Assembly (NCBI GenBank): GCA_024654265.1
Contig: JANLIO010000001.1
Span: forward strand, 1-7,159
Reading direction: 5' to 3'
From: a bacterium
GTDB taxonomy: Bacteria; Patescibacteriota; Patescibacteriia; 2-12-FULL-60-25
DNA: 7,159 nucleotides
The notes under the pieces are model-generated. The model had not been told where the DNA came from. It did not search any database and saw only the letters and a list, made by a program, of their open reading frames with translations. This document shows positions 1 through 5,692 of the stretch, piece after piece (position 1 is the stretch's first letter; each line of letters starts with the position of its first letter). The translations under genes were made by a program, and so were the position numbers.

Positions 1-135
1 TTTATGTGTGATTTTAAATCCGCGTTTTTCACCTGTGATGAAAATAATTTCTTGATATTTTGATGTGAACGGCATTTCATCTAATACCGTGAAGCGTAAA
101 CGTATGGTAGATATCCTCGTTTTTTTTCTAATCAA
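1..135 (-). CDS. Incomplete hypothetical protein running off the left edge
   Basis: An open frame on the minus strand enters at the left edge and has no stop within the window. Its visible start region reads IRKKTRISTIRLRF followed by TVLDEMPFTSKYQEIIFITG, which is protein-like. The first possible start is a TTG at 135-133, which overlaps the stop of the upstream gene (TAG at 130-128) and would suggest translational coupling. The first ATG is at 75-73, giving 25 residues before the edge. Neither start has a good Shine-Dalgarno sequence, although GAGGA at about 114-119 lies between them. The family cannot be recognised from this fragment. It is probably the next gene of the same minus-strand run as the 179-residue protein. 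Confidence 0.35.
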   Translation of the reverse strand, partial: MIRKKTRISTIRLRFTVLDEMPFTSKYQEIIFITGEKRGFKITHK

Positions 136-667
136 TTTGTATCGGGGATTCCGGAGGCGGTGGAGTAGAGGGCGATGATACGACATATCGGATAAACCAT
201 GTAATTGGTTTGCCTAATTTTTCTGATTCTTTTTGAATCATGGGGACATCGGGAAAACCATCTGGATCGATAAATCCATGAATGGATGTGTACGTTTCCG
301 TTTCTTCCGGATCATATGGAACACGATGTGTTTCTTTTAATACCCGTAACAATACGGCATGTGGCATTCTGCCATCAATGTAATAATGATTCCCATTATT
401 CAAGAGGACAACGGAAAAGGCGCGTTTTGTGCGCTTTCTTACGACTTGATCATCCGGAATAAAGTAGAGGTTTTCTGCTGGCACATCATAGAAACTGCCG
501 ACTTCTTCTCGCACTGATTCGAAATCTTCGTCAATGTGATCAGGTTGAAAATCACCTGTTTTGTATTTTTCAAAGAATTTTCTCTGATCTCCTCGAGATC
601 CGATATGCGTATTGAATTCTGGAGGAGGTTCTTTGCCAAGTTTAGGCGACGGTTCCATATTTTTCAT
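128..667 (-). CDS. Hypothetical protein, 179 residues, Pro-rich ends
   Basis: I do not recognise this protein. It has no signal peptide or membrane segment, so it is probably cytoplasmic. The first 20 residues (PSPKLGKEPPPEF) and the last 15 (SSPSTPPPPESP) are proline-rich and probably disordered. The middle, about 50-165, looks folded: an acidic helix near 45-57, a basic stretch VVRKRTKR at 75-82, a beta-rich AFSVVLLNNGNHYYIDG at 83-99, a helix AVLLRVLKE at 104-112, and IHGFIDPDGFPDVPMI at 129-144. The ATG at 667 is chosen; a second ATG at 658 would remove three residues. Neither has a ribosome-binding site, but TAAACT ends 6 nt before the first ATG, as in a leaderless promoter. The downstream partial frame overlaps its stop. 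Confidence 0.75.
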   Translation of the reverse strand: MKNMEPSPKLGKEPPPEFNTHIGSRGDQRKFFEKYKTGDFQPDHIDEDFESVREEVGSFYDVPAENLYFIPDDQVVRKRTKRAFSVVLLNNGNHYYIDGRMPHAVLLRVLKETHRVPYDPEETETYTSIHGFIDPDGFPDVPMIQKESEKLGKPITWFIRYVVSSPSTPPPPESPIQID

Positions 668-706
668 ATGATTAGTTTACAGGGTTTGTAAAAAGTAACC
701 AACGGT

Positions 707-892
707 TCAGCGTAAAATGATTTTGTCGTTTATGTTACCTGAAAAGTTTAAAAGAGTTTCAATTCCGGTGTCGGGTTCGCTTATCCATAGAAAAAAATCT
801 AGGAAGTCTTTATTTTTTGGAATAGATCGGTTTGGTACATTTATTTGACACTCCGTTATCTCGCGTGAGACGATAAAATCAATAAATGAGGG
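707..892 (-). pseudogene. Possible gene remnant: 61-codon open frame without a start codon
   Basis: On the minus strand a frame stays open from just after a TAA at 895-893 to a TGA at 709-707. It reads like protein (ECQINVPNRSIPKNKDF, then LDFFLWISEPDTGIETLLNF) but contains no ATG, GTG or TTG, so it cannot be called an intact gene. It includes the intergenic repeat copy at 762-800. In the corresponding frame the two closest other copies also read I(T/S)xPDT. It may be a decayed gene tail, or an AT-rich repeat that happens to lack stops. No family is recognised. Confidence 0.2.
762..800 (+). repeat. Dispersed intergenic REP-like repeat, copy A
   Basis: This copy begins ATTCCGGTGTCGGGTTCGC, followed by TTATCCATAG, an A-run and TCT. 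It matches copy C at 4127-4163 nearly base for base, with four substitutions and a two-base longer A-run, and copy B at 2141-2173 closely. All three lie in the same orientation between genes. The similarity to C continues 5' on the minus strand (CCAAAAAATAAA versus TCAAAAAATAAA). It resembles REP sequences moved by Y1 (IS200-like, RAYT) transposases, but that assignment is from memory. Confidence 0.6.
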
Positions 893-915
893 TTAAATTT
901 AGTACTATTTTTTAT

Positions 916-1050
916 ATGTCAGAAAAACTAACTTCGTTGATCGAGGAAGCAGATCTCGGAGATGACTTAGAAAAAATTAGAGAAAGCGCTTCTTTTTTCT
1001 TTCCATCTAAATACCAAAATAGCGGTCGACCGAACTTCGTGAAATTATAG
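916..1050 (+). CDS. Small hypothetical protein, 44 residues
   Basis: A short plus-strand ORF begins MSEKLTSLIEEADLGDDLEK and continues IRESASFFFPSKYQNS, ending in a TAG at 1048-1050. The first half looks like a charged amphipathic helix, so it is more protein-like than a random ORF. It has no Shine-Dalgarno sequence, but TACTAT (903-908) ends 7 nt before the ATG, fitting a leaderless start. No family is recognised. It may be the surviving 5' end of a longer gene, because the frame after the stop continues briefly before another stop. The overlapping 81-residue minus-strand ORF is considered a shadow. Confidence 0.35.
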   Translation: MSEKLTSLIEEADLGDDLEKIRESASFFFPSKYQNSGRPNFVKL

Positions 1051-1057
1051 AAAGATG

Positions 1058-1120
1058 TAAAACAAAGAGCACACCCGACGACGGCATGAGCAGGTATGCT
1101 CTTTGCCGTGCTGGGTGCGC
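1058..1120 (-). terminator. Intrinsic terminator downstream of the anchored secreted protein
   Basis: A long GC-rich hairpin starts 28 nt after the stop of the gene at 1148-2062. Outer arms 1069-1076 and 1113-1120 pair with one mismatch (GCACACCC with GGGTGCGC). Inner arms 1081-1086 and 1104-1109 pair perfectly (ACGGCA with TGCCGT), and the tip 1088-1092/1097-1101 pairs GAGCA with TGCTC around a GGTA loop. Read on the minus strand, the hairpin is followed by TCTTTGTTTT, a U-rich tract. The plus-strand side has no T-run, so it acts for the minus strand. A competing pairing, AAAGAGCA (1064-1071) with TGCTCTTT (1097-1104), is also possible. Confidence 0.6.
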
Positions 1121-1147
1121 AAGAGGCGGTTAGTGCAAGGGCGCGTT

Positions 1148-2062
1148 TTATTGCCAAATCACTTTTTTCATTCCGGGTATTTGAAGCACGTTCGTCTCTA
1201 CAAGGGGTTTACAGCTACACATCTCGATGGAGAAGCCCGCCCAACCATCAATAGGCGGAATTGTGACGATCCCACGGATCTCTGTAATATCGAGTTTATT
1301 CAAAACGGTACGACACATTCCACTTGTCGCCGAATCAATTGTCGCCTTTATGATTTGGATGTTCGTTGGGTTCTTCTCAGCAATGGTCGTTGAATTTTTT
1401 GATGTAATTGTTTTTTGATATCCCGCACTATCCATATCCTCTCCATTACAAAATTTTGTTGGATCCTCGTTTGAAGTTATGTATGTAATCTTCTGGGAAG
1501 ATTCTGTGGATTTTTTTAACGTCGTACCATCGAACGTGAGAAGTATACTCGTATTTACAGTCGGTGGAGCTACCATCGGATCACTCGATTTTCTGTCAGT
1601 GAAATTCACAACAAGTTGGTTGCTTTTTATCTGAATATTTTTTGTGAGTATCCGATCGCCAAGAAAAACGGCGTTCGTTCCCTTTGTTCCGTTCGCGGTA
1701 TTGATTGCCAATGCAACATAATAAAAGACACCTGTCCCACCAGAGTTTTGTGTTATGAAAACCGCAGAATCATCTTTATCGTCAGCATTGATATCGCCGA
1801 CTACAGGTTGACCAACAATCGACGTTGTGACTTTTGATCCATCTATGGTGGATTCCGCTTTGCCATTTACGAGTGATACAGACACGTTTTCTATTGTGTA
1901 TGTTGCGTTAAGTGGATCAACGGCCGTGGTCTCCATGGGTTGATTCCGACTAGGAATTTCTTGATTGGGAGACCCTTGTATATTGACGTATAAAAAATAT
2001 GCCAAAAAACAACCGATAATCAGAATACTAGCAGGCAGAGCAACTTTGTAATATTTATTCAT
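1148..2062 (-). CDS. Membrane-anchored secreted protein with a GDxNxDxxxD segment
   Basis: The protein is 304 residues from the chosen start. Residues 1-26 (MNKYYKVALP then ASILIIGCFLAYFLYV) form an N-terminal anchor. IIGC at 15-18 could be a lipobox, but the hydrophobic run continues past the Cys, so an uncleaved anchor is more likely. Residues 50-185 carry LNATYTIENVSVSLVNG, then VVGDINADDKDDSAVFITQN with a Ca-binding-like Asp pattern, SGGTGVFYYVALAI and NAVFLGDRI. From memory this module is common in CPR secreted proteins. Residues 200-304 form a second part with Cys 205, 250, 282 and 284 and no recognised family. The ATG at 2062 is preferred over the in-frame ATG at 2083, because the latter puts a charged, Cys-containing heptapeptide before the anchor; TATAGA ends 7 nt before 2062. 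Its role is unknown, probably at the cell surface. Confidence 0.8.
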   Translation of the reverse strand: MNKYYKVALPASILIIGCFLAYFLYVNIQGSPNQEIPSRNQPMETTAVDPLNATYTIENVSVSLVNGKAESTIDGSKVTTSIVGQPVVGDINADDKDDSAVFITQNSGGTGVFYYVALAINTANGTKGTNAVFLGDRILTKNIQIKSNQLVVNFTDRKSSDPMVAPPTVNTSILLTFDGTTLKKSTESSQKITYITSNEDPTKFCNGEDMDSAGYQKTITSKNSTTIAEKNPTNIQIIKATIDSATSGMCRTVLNKLDITEIRGIVTIPPIDGWAGFSIEMCSCKPLVETNVLQIPGMKKVIWQ

Positions 2063-2100
2063 ACATCTATCTATACTCCACATTCGCGTTTCTGAACACA

Positions 2101-2230
2101 GTGGACCTGTATTTTTTTATTACTAAATGAAATTTGAAACTTGGTGTCTGGTCCGGTTATCAACAGTAAATCTTCTGAACCCTCTACAATCTATCAAAAT
2201 TTCATTTTAAAAAAGTGGACCTGATACCGG
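2101..2230. repeat. Composite REP-like repeat region, copy B, between two genes
   Basis: The space between the GH3 gene and the anchored protein is filled with repeat parts. GTGGACCTG occurs at 2101-2109 and again at 2215-2223 in the same direction. Copy B of the dispersed repeat, GGTGTCTGGTCCGG then TTATCAACAG, lies at 2141-2173. GGTGTCTGGTCC (2143-2154) is inverted relative to GGACCTGATACC (2216-2227) with two mismatches. TAAATGAAATTT (2124-2135) is inverted relative to 2197-2209 with one extra base. The order of the arms is interleaved rather than nested. This looks like a REP or BIME-type element. Confidence 0.55.
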
Positions 2231-2237
2231 AATACAT

Positions 2238-4085
2238 TTACAAACTCCAAGCTACTGGCAAGGTTCCCATAAAAGGGTAGTCACCAAACAATACATCCGC
2301 CACCCCTTGCCCCTCACTTCCCGGAAGCCAAGCTGCGATGACGGCATCCCAATCTTTTACATATTCCTTTATATCTAATGGTCGACCAGAGACGATAACG
2401 ACTACAATTTTTTTACTGACGCGATTAAGCTTTGCGATCGTTTCCAGATCTTCCGAAGAGAGCTGTGGATTTTCTACGTCACCCCATCCTTCGGCATATG
2501 GATGCTCTCCCACAACCGCAATACCCACATCTGCCAAACCGGATGATTCAGCAAAATCTGCTTGAAGACTAAACTCTACCTTTGTCGAAGACGATACCTT
2601 GTTCCGGATGCCGTTCAGGATCGTTGTGCCTGGGATCCAATTCCCATCAATACCTTGCCATTCTATGGTCCAAGCGCCCGACTGCATTCCGATATTATCT
2701 GCCGAAGAGCCGGCAACATAGATCTTTGATTTGTATTTTGAAATTGGAACCGTCTTATTATTTTTCAGCAGTACAAGAGACATTCTGACAGCCTTCCGCG
2801 CAAGTTCTCGGTTTTTTGTCGTGTTAATCTCGACGAGATGATCCATTGGAACAACCTCAAATAGTCCGGTTTTAAATTTAGCTGTTAAAATCCTGCGCAC
2901 TGCTTCATCAACCCGCGCCTGACTGATGTCATCGTTCGTCAAGGCTCGATGCATGCGACTTGAAAACGTTTTGTAATCAAACGGTAACATCACCATGTCG
3001 ACCCCGGCATTGATCGCTTGGACAAGTGCTTGGTAGTTATTATCCTCATTTTCGTACACGCCATACCAATCAGAGACAACAAAACCATTAAAACCAAGCT
3101 CACCTCGTAATATATCTGTTAGGAGATAGGTATTGAATATGACTTTTGCTCCATTCCATTTATTGAGCCCGACCATAATAGACCTCACGTCTGCTTTAAT
3201 CGCCTGCGTGAATGGTGCAAGTTGCGTTCGTCGTAGCTCCGCATCACTCAGTTTCGCATCTCCTTGGTCAATATAAAAATCCTTGTTTGAGGAGCTTCCC
3301 CACGTTGCTGAGCCGTTTCCAATATAGTGTTTCGCTGTTGCAGATACCTTTGCGCCATCCTGTTTGTACGATTGCAGTCCCTCGATGTATGCCTTGCCAA
3401 GTATGCCCGCAATCGTTGGGTCTGAACCAAACGTTTCATAAGTCCGACCCCACCGGATATCCTGCACAACATCCAGATCAGGCGAAAAGATCCAATTAAT
3501 TCCGATAGCTGAGACCTCTTCGGCCGTAGCTTTCGCAACATCCCTGACAAGGCTAGGATTTTTAGTTGCGCCTAAACCTATCTGATGCGGAAAAATCGTG
3601 GATCCAAGAACATTTCCGTTGCCATGGTTCGCATCCACACCATAGAAGATGGGGATACTGAGTCTGGTCTTTTTCGCATACCCCTGAAAGGCATGTATCA
3701 TCTGGAACCATGCTTCTGCCGTATTTGGCTCAGGTTTAGCACCAGCACCACTTAAGATTGCGCCAAGCCCGTATTTCGCGATGTCCTCTTGATTAAGGAT
3801 GCTGTTCTTCTCGATCAGCGCCATTTGACCGATCTTCTCCGCGGTCGTCATTCGAAGCAGGAGATCATCCACTCTCATTTCGATAGGAAGTGTGGAGTTT
3901 TGATAGGGAAGGTCTTTTACATGGCATGTTTTGTCAGTATCGCAAAACGCCACGTACTTCTCGGAAGAAGGCATGAGTGTGAAGCGCGACAAGTACAGAA
4001 AAAGAAACAGCGACAATCCTGAAATCCCTACAGCGACAACCAAAAAAATAATCTTTTTCGACCGACCAAAACTGACTTTTCGCAT
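2238..4085 (-). CDS. Membrane-anchored glycoside hydrolase family 3 beta-glucosidase/exoglucanase
   Basis: The 615-residue enzyme should release sugars from the non-reducing ends of beta-linked glucans or similar glycans outside the membrane. Residues 11-33 are a single N-terminal signal anchor after a basic start. The GH3 N-terminal barrel spans about 65-410: YGVDANHGNGN (substrate Asp151), DIRWGRTYETFGSDP at 209-223, AKHYIGNG (Lys252, His253) and VVSDWYG with the nucleophile Asp339. The second domain covers about 430-615, with WTIEWQG at 472-478 and VVGEHPYAEGWGD carrying the likely acid/base Glu527. The arrangement matches plant ExoI-type GH3 enzymes. The end, GTLPVAWSL, stops where relatives continue about 20-35 residues (typically TWPRS..QLP...FGFGL), so the C-terminus is short. 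A REP-like repeat begins 6 nt after the stop. TATAGT at 4095-4100, preceded by TGT, ends 9 nt before the ATG as an extended -10 candidate. The exact substrate cannot be read from sequence. Confidence 0.92.
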   Translation of the reverse strand: MRKVSFGRSKKIIFLVVAVGISGLSLFLFLYLSRFTLMPSSEKYVAFCDTDKTCHVKDLPYQNSTLPIEMRVDDLLLRMTTAEKIGQMALIEKNSILNQEDIAKYGLGAILSGAGAKPEPNTAEAWFQMIHAFQGYAKKTRLSIPIFYGVDANHGNGNVLGSTIFPHQIGLGATKNPSLVRDVAKATAEEVSAIGINWIFSPDLDVVQDIRWGRTYETFGSDPTIAGILGKAYIEGLQSYKQDGAKVSATAKHYIGNGSATWGSSSNKDFYIDQGDAKLSDAELRRTQLAPFTQAIKADVRSIMVGLNKWNGAKVIFNTYLLTDILRGELGFNGFVVSDWYGVYENEDNNYQALVQAINAGVDMVMLPFDYKTFSSRMHRALTNDDISQARVDEAVRRILTAKFKTGLFEVVPMDHLVEINTTKNRELARKAVRMSLVLLKNNKTVPISKYKSKIYVAGSSADNIGMQSGAWTIEWQGIDGNWIPGTTILNGIRNKVSSSTKVEFSLQADFAESSGLADVGIAVVGEHPYAEGWGDVENPQLSSEDLETIAKLNRVSKKIVVVIVSGRPLDIKEYVKDWDAVIAAWLPGSEGQGVADVLFGDYPFMGTLPVAWSL

Positions 4086-4126
4086 ATTGCTTCAACTATA
4101 ACATGGTCGTTATCAAACCCCGTAGG

Positions 4127-4223
4127 ATTCCGGTGTCTGGTCCGGTTATCCACAGTAAAATCTCGATTTTTTTATTTTTTGAAAAGTGAAAAATGATTTT
4201 TAAATGGTGTCTGATTCGCGCTT
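4127..4223. repeat. Dispersed REP-like repeat, copies C and D
   Basis: Copy C (4127-4163) begins ATTCCGGTGTCTGGTCCGG, continues TTATCCACAGTAAAA and ends TCT. It is the best-preserved copy. Copy D (4206-4223, GGTGTCTGATTCGCGCTT) is a shorter degenerate version 75 bp further on in the same direction. Copy C contains TTATCCACA at 4146-4154, identical to the E. coli DnaA box consensus, while copies A and B have one-base variants. The flanking space, 4086-4282 between the GH3 gene and the broken BRO-N gene, holds nothing else I can support. Confidence 0.6.
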
Positions 4224-4282
4224 TGAGATTCTGATTCTTAAAACTCCATATTTTATCTCATCTTTTCTAGCTGTAAAACGAT

Positions 4283-5109
4283 TTATTTATTTGTAAGTTT
4301 TTTATTTTGTGTTTTTTTCAAGTAGTTCTCCTTTGACACGACGGATCGTTTGAGTTGTTTTTCTAATTCCTTTCTTGCGACACCTGCAACATTACCACCC
4401 GTTCGGGCATCCTCGGCAAGTTCGGCTAAACTCTTTGAATCTTTCGTGGAATGAAGCTCGGTCGTCGAACGCTCACCAAGCATGGTGAAGATCAGTTCTA
4501 AATCATCCATGTGATCGCGAGGTTTTGGCGTTTAAGCCCTTTAAGATCCTTATATTCATTTGGTGTAATGCCGAATGTCGCCTTTGAAATTTCAGCGGTC
4601 AGAATTTCGTAATCTCTTTGTTCCTGTGCACCACGTTTTTGCCATTCGTCCGTCAATTCCTCTCGGATCGCAATACCGCGTATACGTTTCTCGATCCAAT
4701 TTTCGCTGTAACCCTTGAGTTTATAAAGCATTCGCGTCCGTTTTGTTGCGAGCTCCGGATTTTCGATCTCTTGCACACGTTCGTAGCCGACCTTAGCAAG
4801 CCAACGTTTGAATGGTTCGACCTTTGGAGATGGGATGGATTGGATGATGCGAAAGATACCTTCAGTATTGGCGCAGTCTGTTTCATATTTTTTGCCATCT
4901 GTAGCCTCTATTTTCAGTCCGTGACAAAATGTCACGACCTCACTTTCTTCTGCGATCAGTCGTTGTTTTAGTTTTCTCCAGTAGGCACCAGCATCTAAAC
5001 TATTGGTCAAAATTTCACATACGTCTACAACTGAAAACTACCATTCGTTTTCGTGGAGTGTCTTACGAATTTCTTTACCTTTAAACAGGGTAATTTCGGT
5101 AGTTTTCAT
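4283..5109 (-). pseudogene. Broken BRO-N / DinD-like antirepressor-family gene (amber codon plus frameshift)
   Basis: Three pieces rebuild one protein of roughly 275 residues. The start at 5109 reads MKTTEITLFKGKEIRKTLHE then NEW, followed by a TAG at 5040-5038 where relatives have a second Trp (NEWWFSVVDV). The frame continues FSVVDVCEIL, DAGAYWRKLKQRL, FCHGLKIEATDGKK and IQSIPSPKVEPFKRWLAKVG, the hallmark of BRO-N family proteins. Next come YKLKGYSENWIEKR, REELTDEWQKRGAQE and ITPNEYKDLKGLKRQNL. At 4517-4521 one base is missing, because the following frame supplies RDHMDDLELIFTMLGE and ends TGGNVAGVARKELEKQ. Relatives are phage antirepressors and DNA-damage-inducible protein D. With two lesions it is probably a pseudogene, unless either is an assembly error. 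A TTG at 5010 could restart a 170-residue middle piece. Confidence 0.85.
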
Positions 5110-5156
5110 ATCGAATATTCTATTAGAATTCTATCATGCGTTCTATTTTTGTTCTA
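5110..5156 (-). promoter_or_regulatory. Candidate operator/promoter of the BRO-N gene with phased repeats
   Basis: The 47 bp before the ATG at 5109 contain TTCTA (minus strand TAGAA) four times, starting at 5118, 5129, 5141 and 5152. The spacings of 11, 12 and 11 bp put them about one helical turn apart on one face of DNA. Two copies also read TAGAAT, a good -10 hexamer; one is preceded by TGA (extended -10) and the other ends 7 nt before the ATG. TAGAATTCTA at 5124-5133 is a perfect palindrome. DinD is LexA-controlled in E. coli, but no standard LexA box is seen here. Binding by a repressor is inference. Confidence 0.35.
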
Positions 5157-5201
5157 GCGCATAAAAATAGTAAGATTATGTCTTTCCTATTCATCTACTT
5201 T

Positions 5202-5459
5202 TTAATCGAGACTGCCTTTGACACGGCGTAGGAGGGGCACGGAAATTGAACCGCTTTGTTTCACATTTCGCTCACGAAGACGCGCAGCTTTTTCCGAAAC
5301 ATAGGCTTCATAATACACTAAGGTCAACGGACGATATGGTCTTGTCGCATTAACCTCTCCATGCGTATGTCGCTGAAACCGATTACGAAGATCGCCCGTT
5401 GATCCCTTGTAAAACCAGTTCAGATTTTTTTTGCTTTGTAGAATATAAAAATACCACAT
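5202..5459 (-). CDS. GIY-YIG nuclease-domain protein, 85 residues
   Basis: This is a single-domain GIY-YIG protein of normal length for the short stand-alone type (UPF0213-like). The GIY strand is WYFYILQS at 2-9. The YIG strand is WFYKGSTGDLRNRFQRHTHG at 15-34, with Lys in place of the middle Ile/Val. The conserved Arg and His are probably Arg27 and His31. YYEAYVSEKAARLRERNVK at 49-67 is the usual helix; its Glu residues, probably Glu51 or Glu56, are candidate metal ligands. The tail GSISVPLLRRVKGSL fits the family's ending. The family cuts DNA, but the cellular role of these small members is poorly known. GGAG lies only one base before the ATG, too close for a normal ribosome-binding site. 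It precedes the broken BRO-N gene by about 92 nt on the same strand. Confidence 0.9.
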   Translation of the reverse strand: MWYFYILQSKKNLNWFYKGSTGDLRNRFQRHTHGEVNATRPYRPLTLVYYEAYVSEKAARLRERNVKQSGSISVPLLRRVKGSLD

Positions 5460-5503
5460 ACTCCACAGCTCTCATGTTCAGAGGAGATCGTCAAGATGTG
5501 GAT

Positions 5504-5535
5504 AAAAAAAGCACCTCCATTTCGTGGAGATGCTT
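5504..5535 (-). terminator. Strong intrinsic terminator of the tRNA-Trp unit
   Basis: On the minus strand AAGCATCTCCA, a CGAAA loop, TGGAGGTGCTT and a run of seven T form a textbook Rho-independent terminator. The 11-bp stem (5509-5519 with 5525-5535) has one G-U wobble, at 5514/5530. It ends minus-strand transcripts coming from the tRNA-Trp and the 27-bp repeats, before the GIY-YIG gene. A TAA at 5536-5534 closes an open frame exactly at its base. Confidence 0.85.
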
Positions 5536-5574
5536 ATGCGTCGTATGCCAACTCCGTGACCTGATCACCATCGT

Positions 5575-5655
5575 GATAAGCAGGAAGCCAATCACTTTCA
5601 TGATAAGCAGGAAGCCAATCACTTTCATGATAAGCAGGAAGCCAATCACTTTGAT
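5575..5655 (-). repeat. Three tandem copies of a 27-bp repeat
   Basis: Units at 5575-5601, 5602-5628 and 5629-5655 are identical except for one base at 5653 (G for C). Each starts GATAAGCAGGAAGCC on the plus strand and ends AATCACTTTCAT. The sequence before the first unit (ATCACCATCGT) is a degraded copy of the unit's end, so the array once extended further. With 27 bp being nine codons, two minus-strand frames stay open: one gives repeated MKVIGFLLI, the other repeated ESDWLPAYH ending in VTELAYDA and a stop at the terminator. There are no spacers, so it is not CRISPR. It lies inside the tRNA-Trp transcript, between tRNA and terminator. Confidence 0.9.
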
Positions 5656-5656
5656 A

Positions 5657-5692
5657 GTGGCAGGCCACGTCGTTCGCGAACGACGTGGCAGG
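5657..5692. repeat. 26-bp perfect palindrome overlapping the tRNA 3' end, with flanking direct repeats
   Basis: Positions 5664-5689 are a perfect palindrome with half-site GCCACGTCGTTCG. It contains the tRNA discriminator base and CCA (5686-5689), so in the precursor RNA the CCA end would be locked in a hairpin. GTGGCAGG occurs at both 5657-5664 and 5685-5692. On the minus strand this duplicates CCTGCCAC, the last bases of the tRNA, 28 bp downstream. No T-run follows, so it is not the terminator. It may be a processing signal, or a trace of insertion at the tRNA end. Confidence 0.8.

Noticed and set aside
845..879. Promoter with TTGACA at 845-850 for the small plus-strand ORF
   Set aside because: The nearest -10-like sequence (GATAAAAT) lies more than 20 bp away, outside the usual spacing.
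912..1157. 81-residue minus-strand ORF (MAIKRALALTASCAP...)
   Set aside because: It runs through the terminator hairpin, overlaps a more protein-like plus-strand ORF, and its composition fits no protein family.
4086..4282. Replication origin, because of the DnaA box
   Set aside because: Only one perfect box is present, it lies inside a dispersed repeat, and no dnaA, dnaN or box cluster is nearby.
5038..5040. Amber codon recoded as Trp in the BRO-N gene
   Set aside because: Other genes use TAG as a normal stop (128-130, LRR gene), the tRNA-Trp anticodon is CCA, and a second lesion exists in the same gene.
5575..5655. CRISPR array
   Set aside because: The 27-bp units are directly adjacent with no spacers, and there are no cas genes in the window.
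5534..5690. tmRNA-like unit suggested by a tag-like end (VTELAYDA) next to a tRNA
   Set aside because: The tRNA is a complete canonical tRNA-Trp and no tmRNA pseudoknots or Ala acceptor arm are visible.
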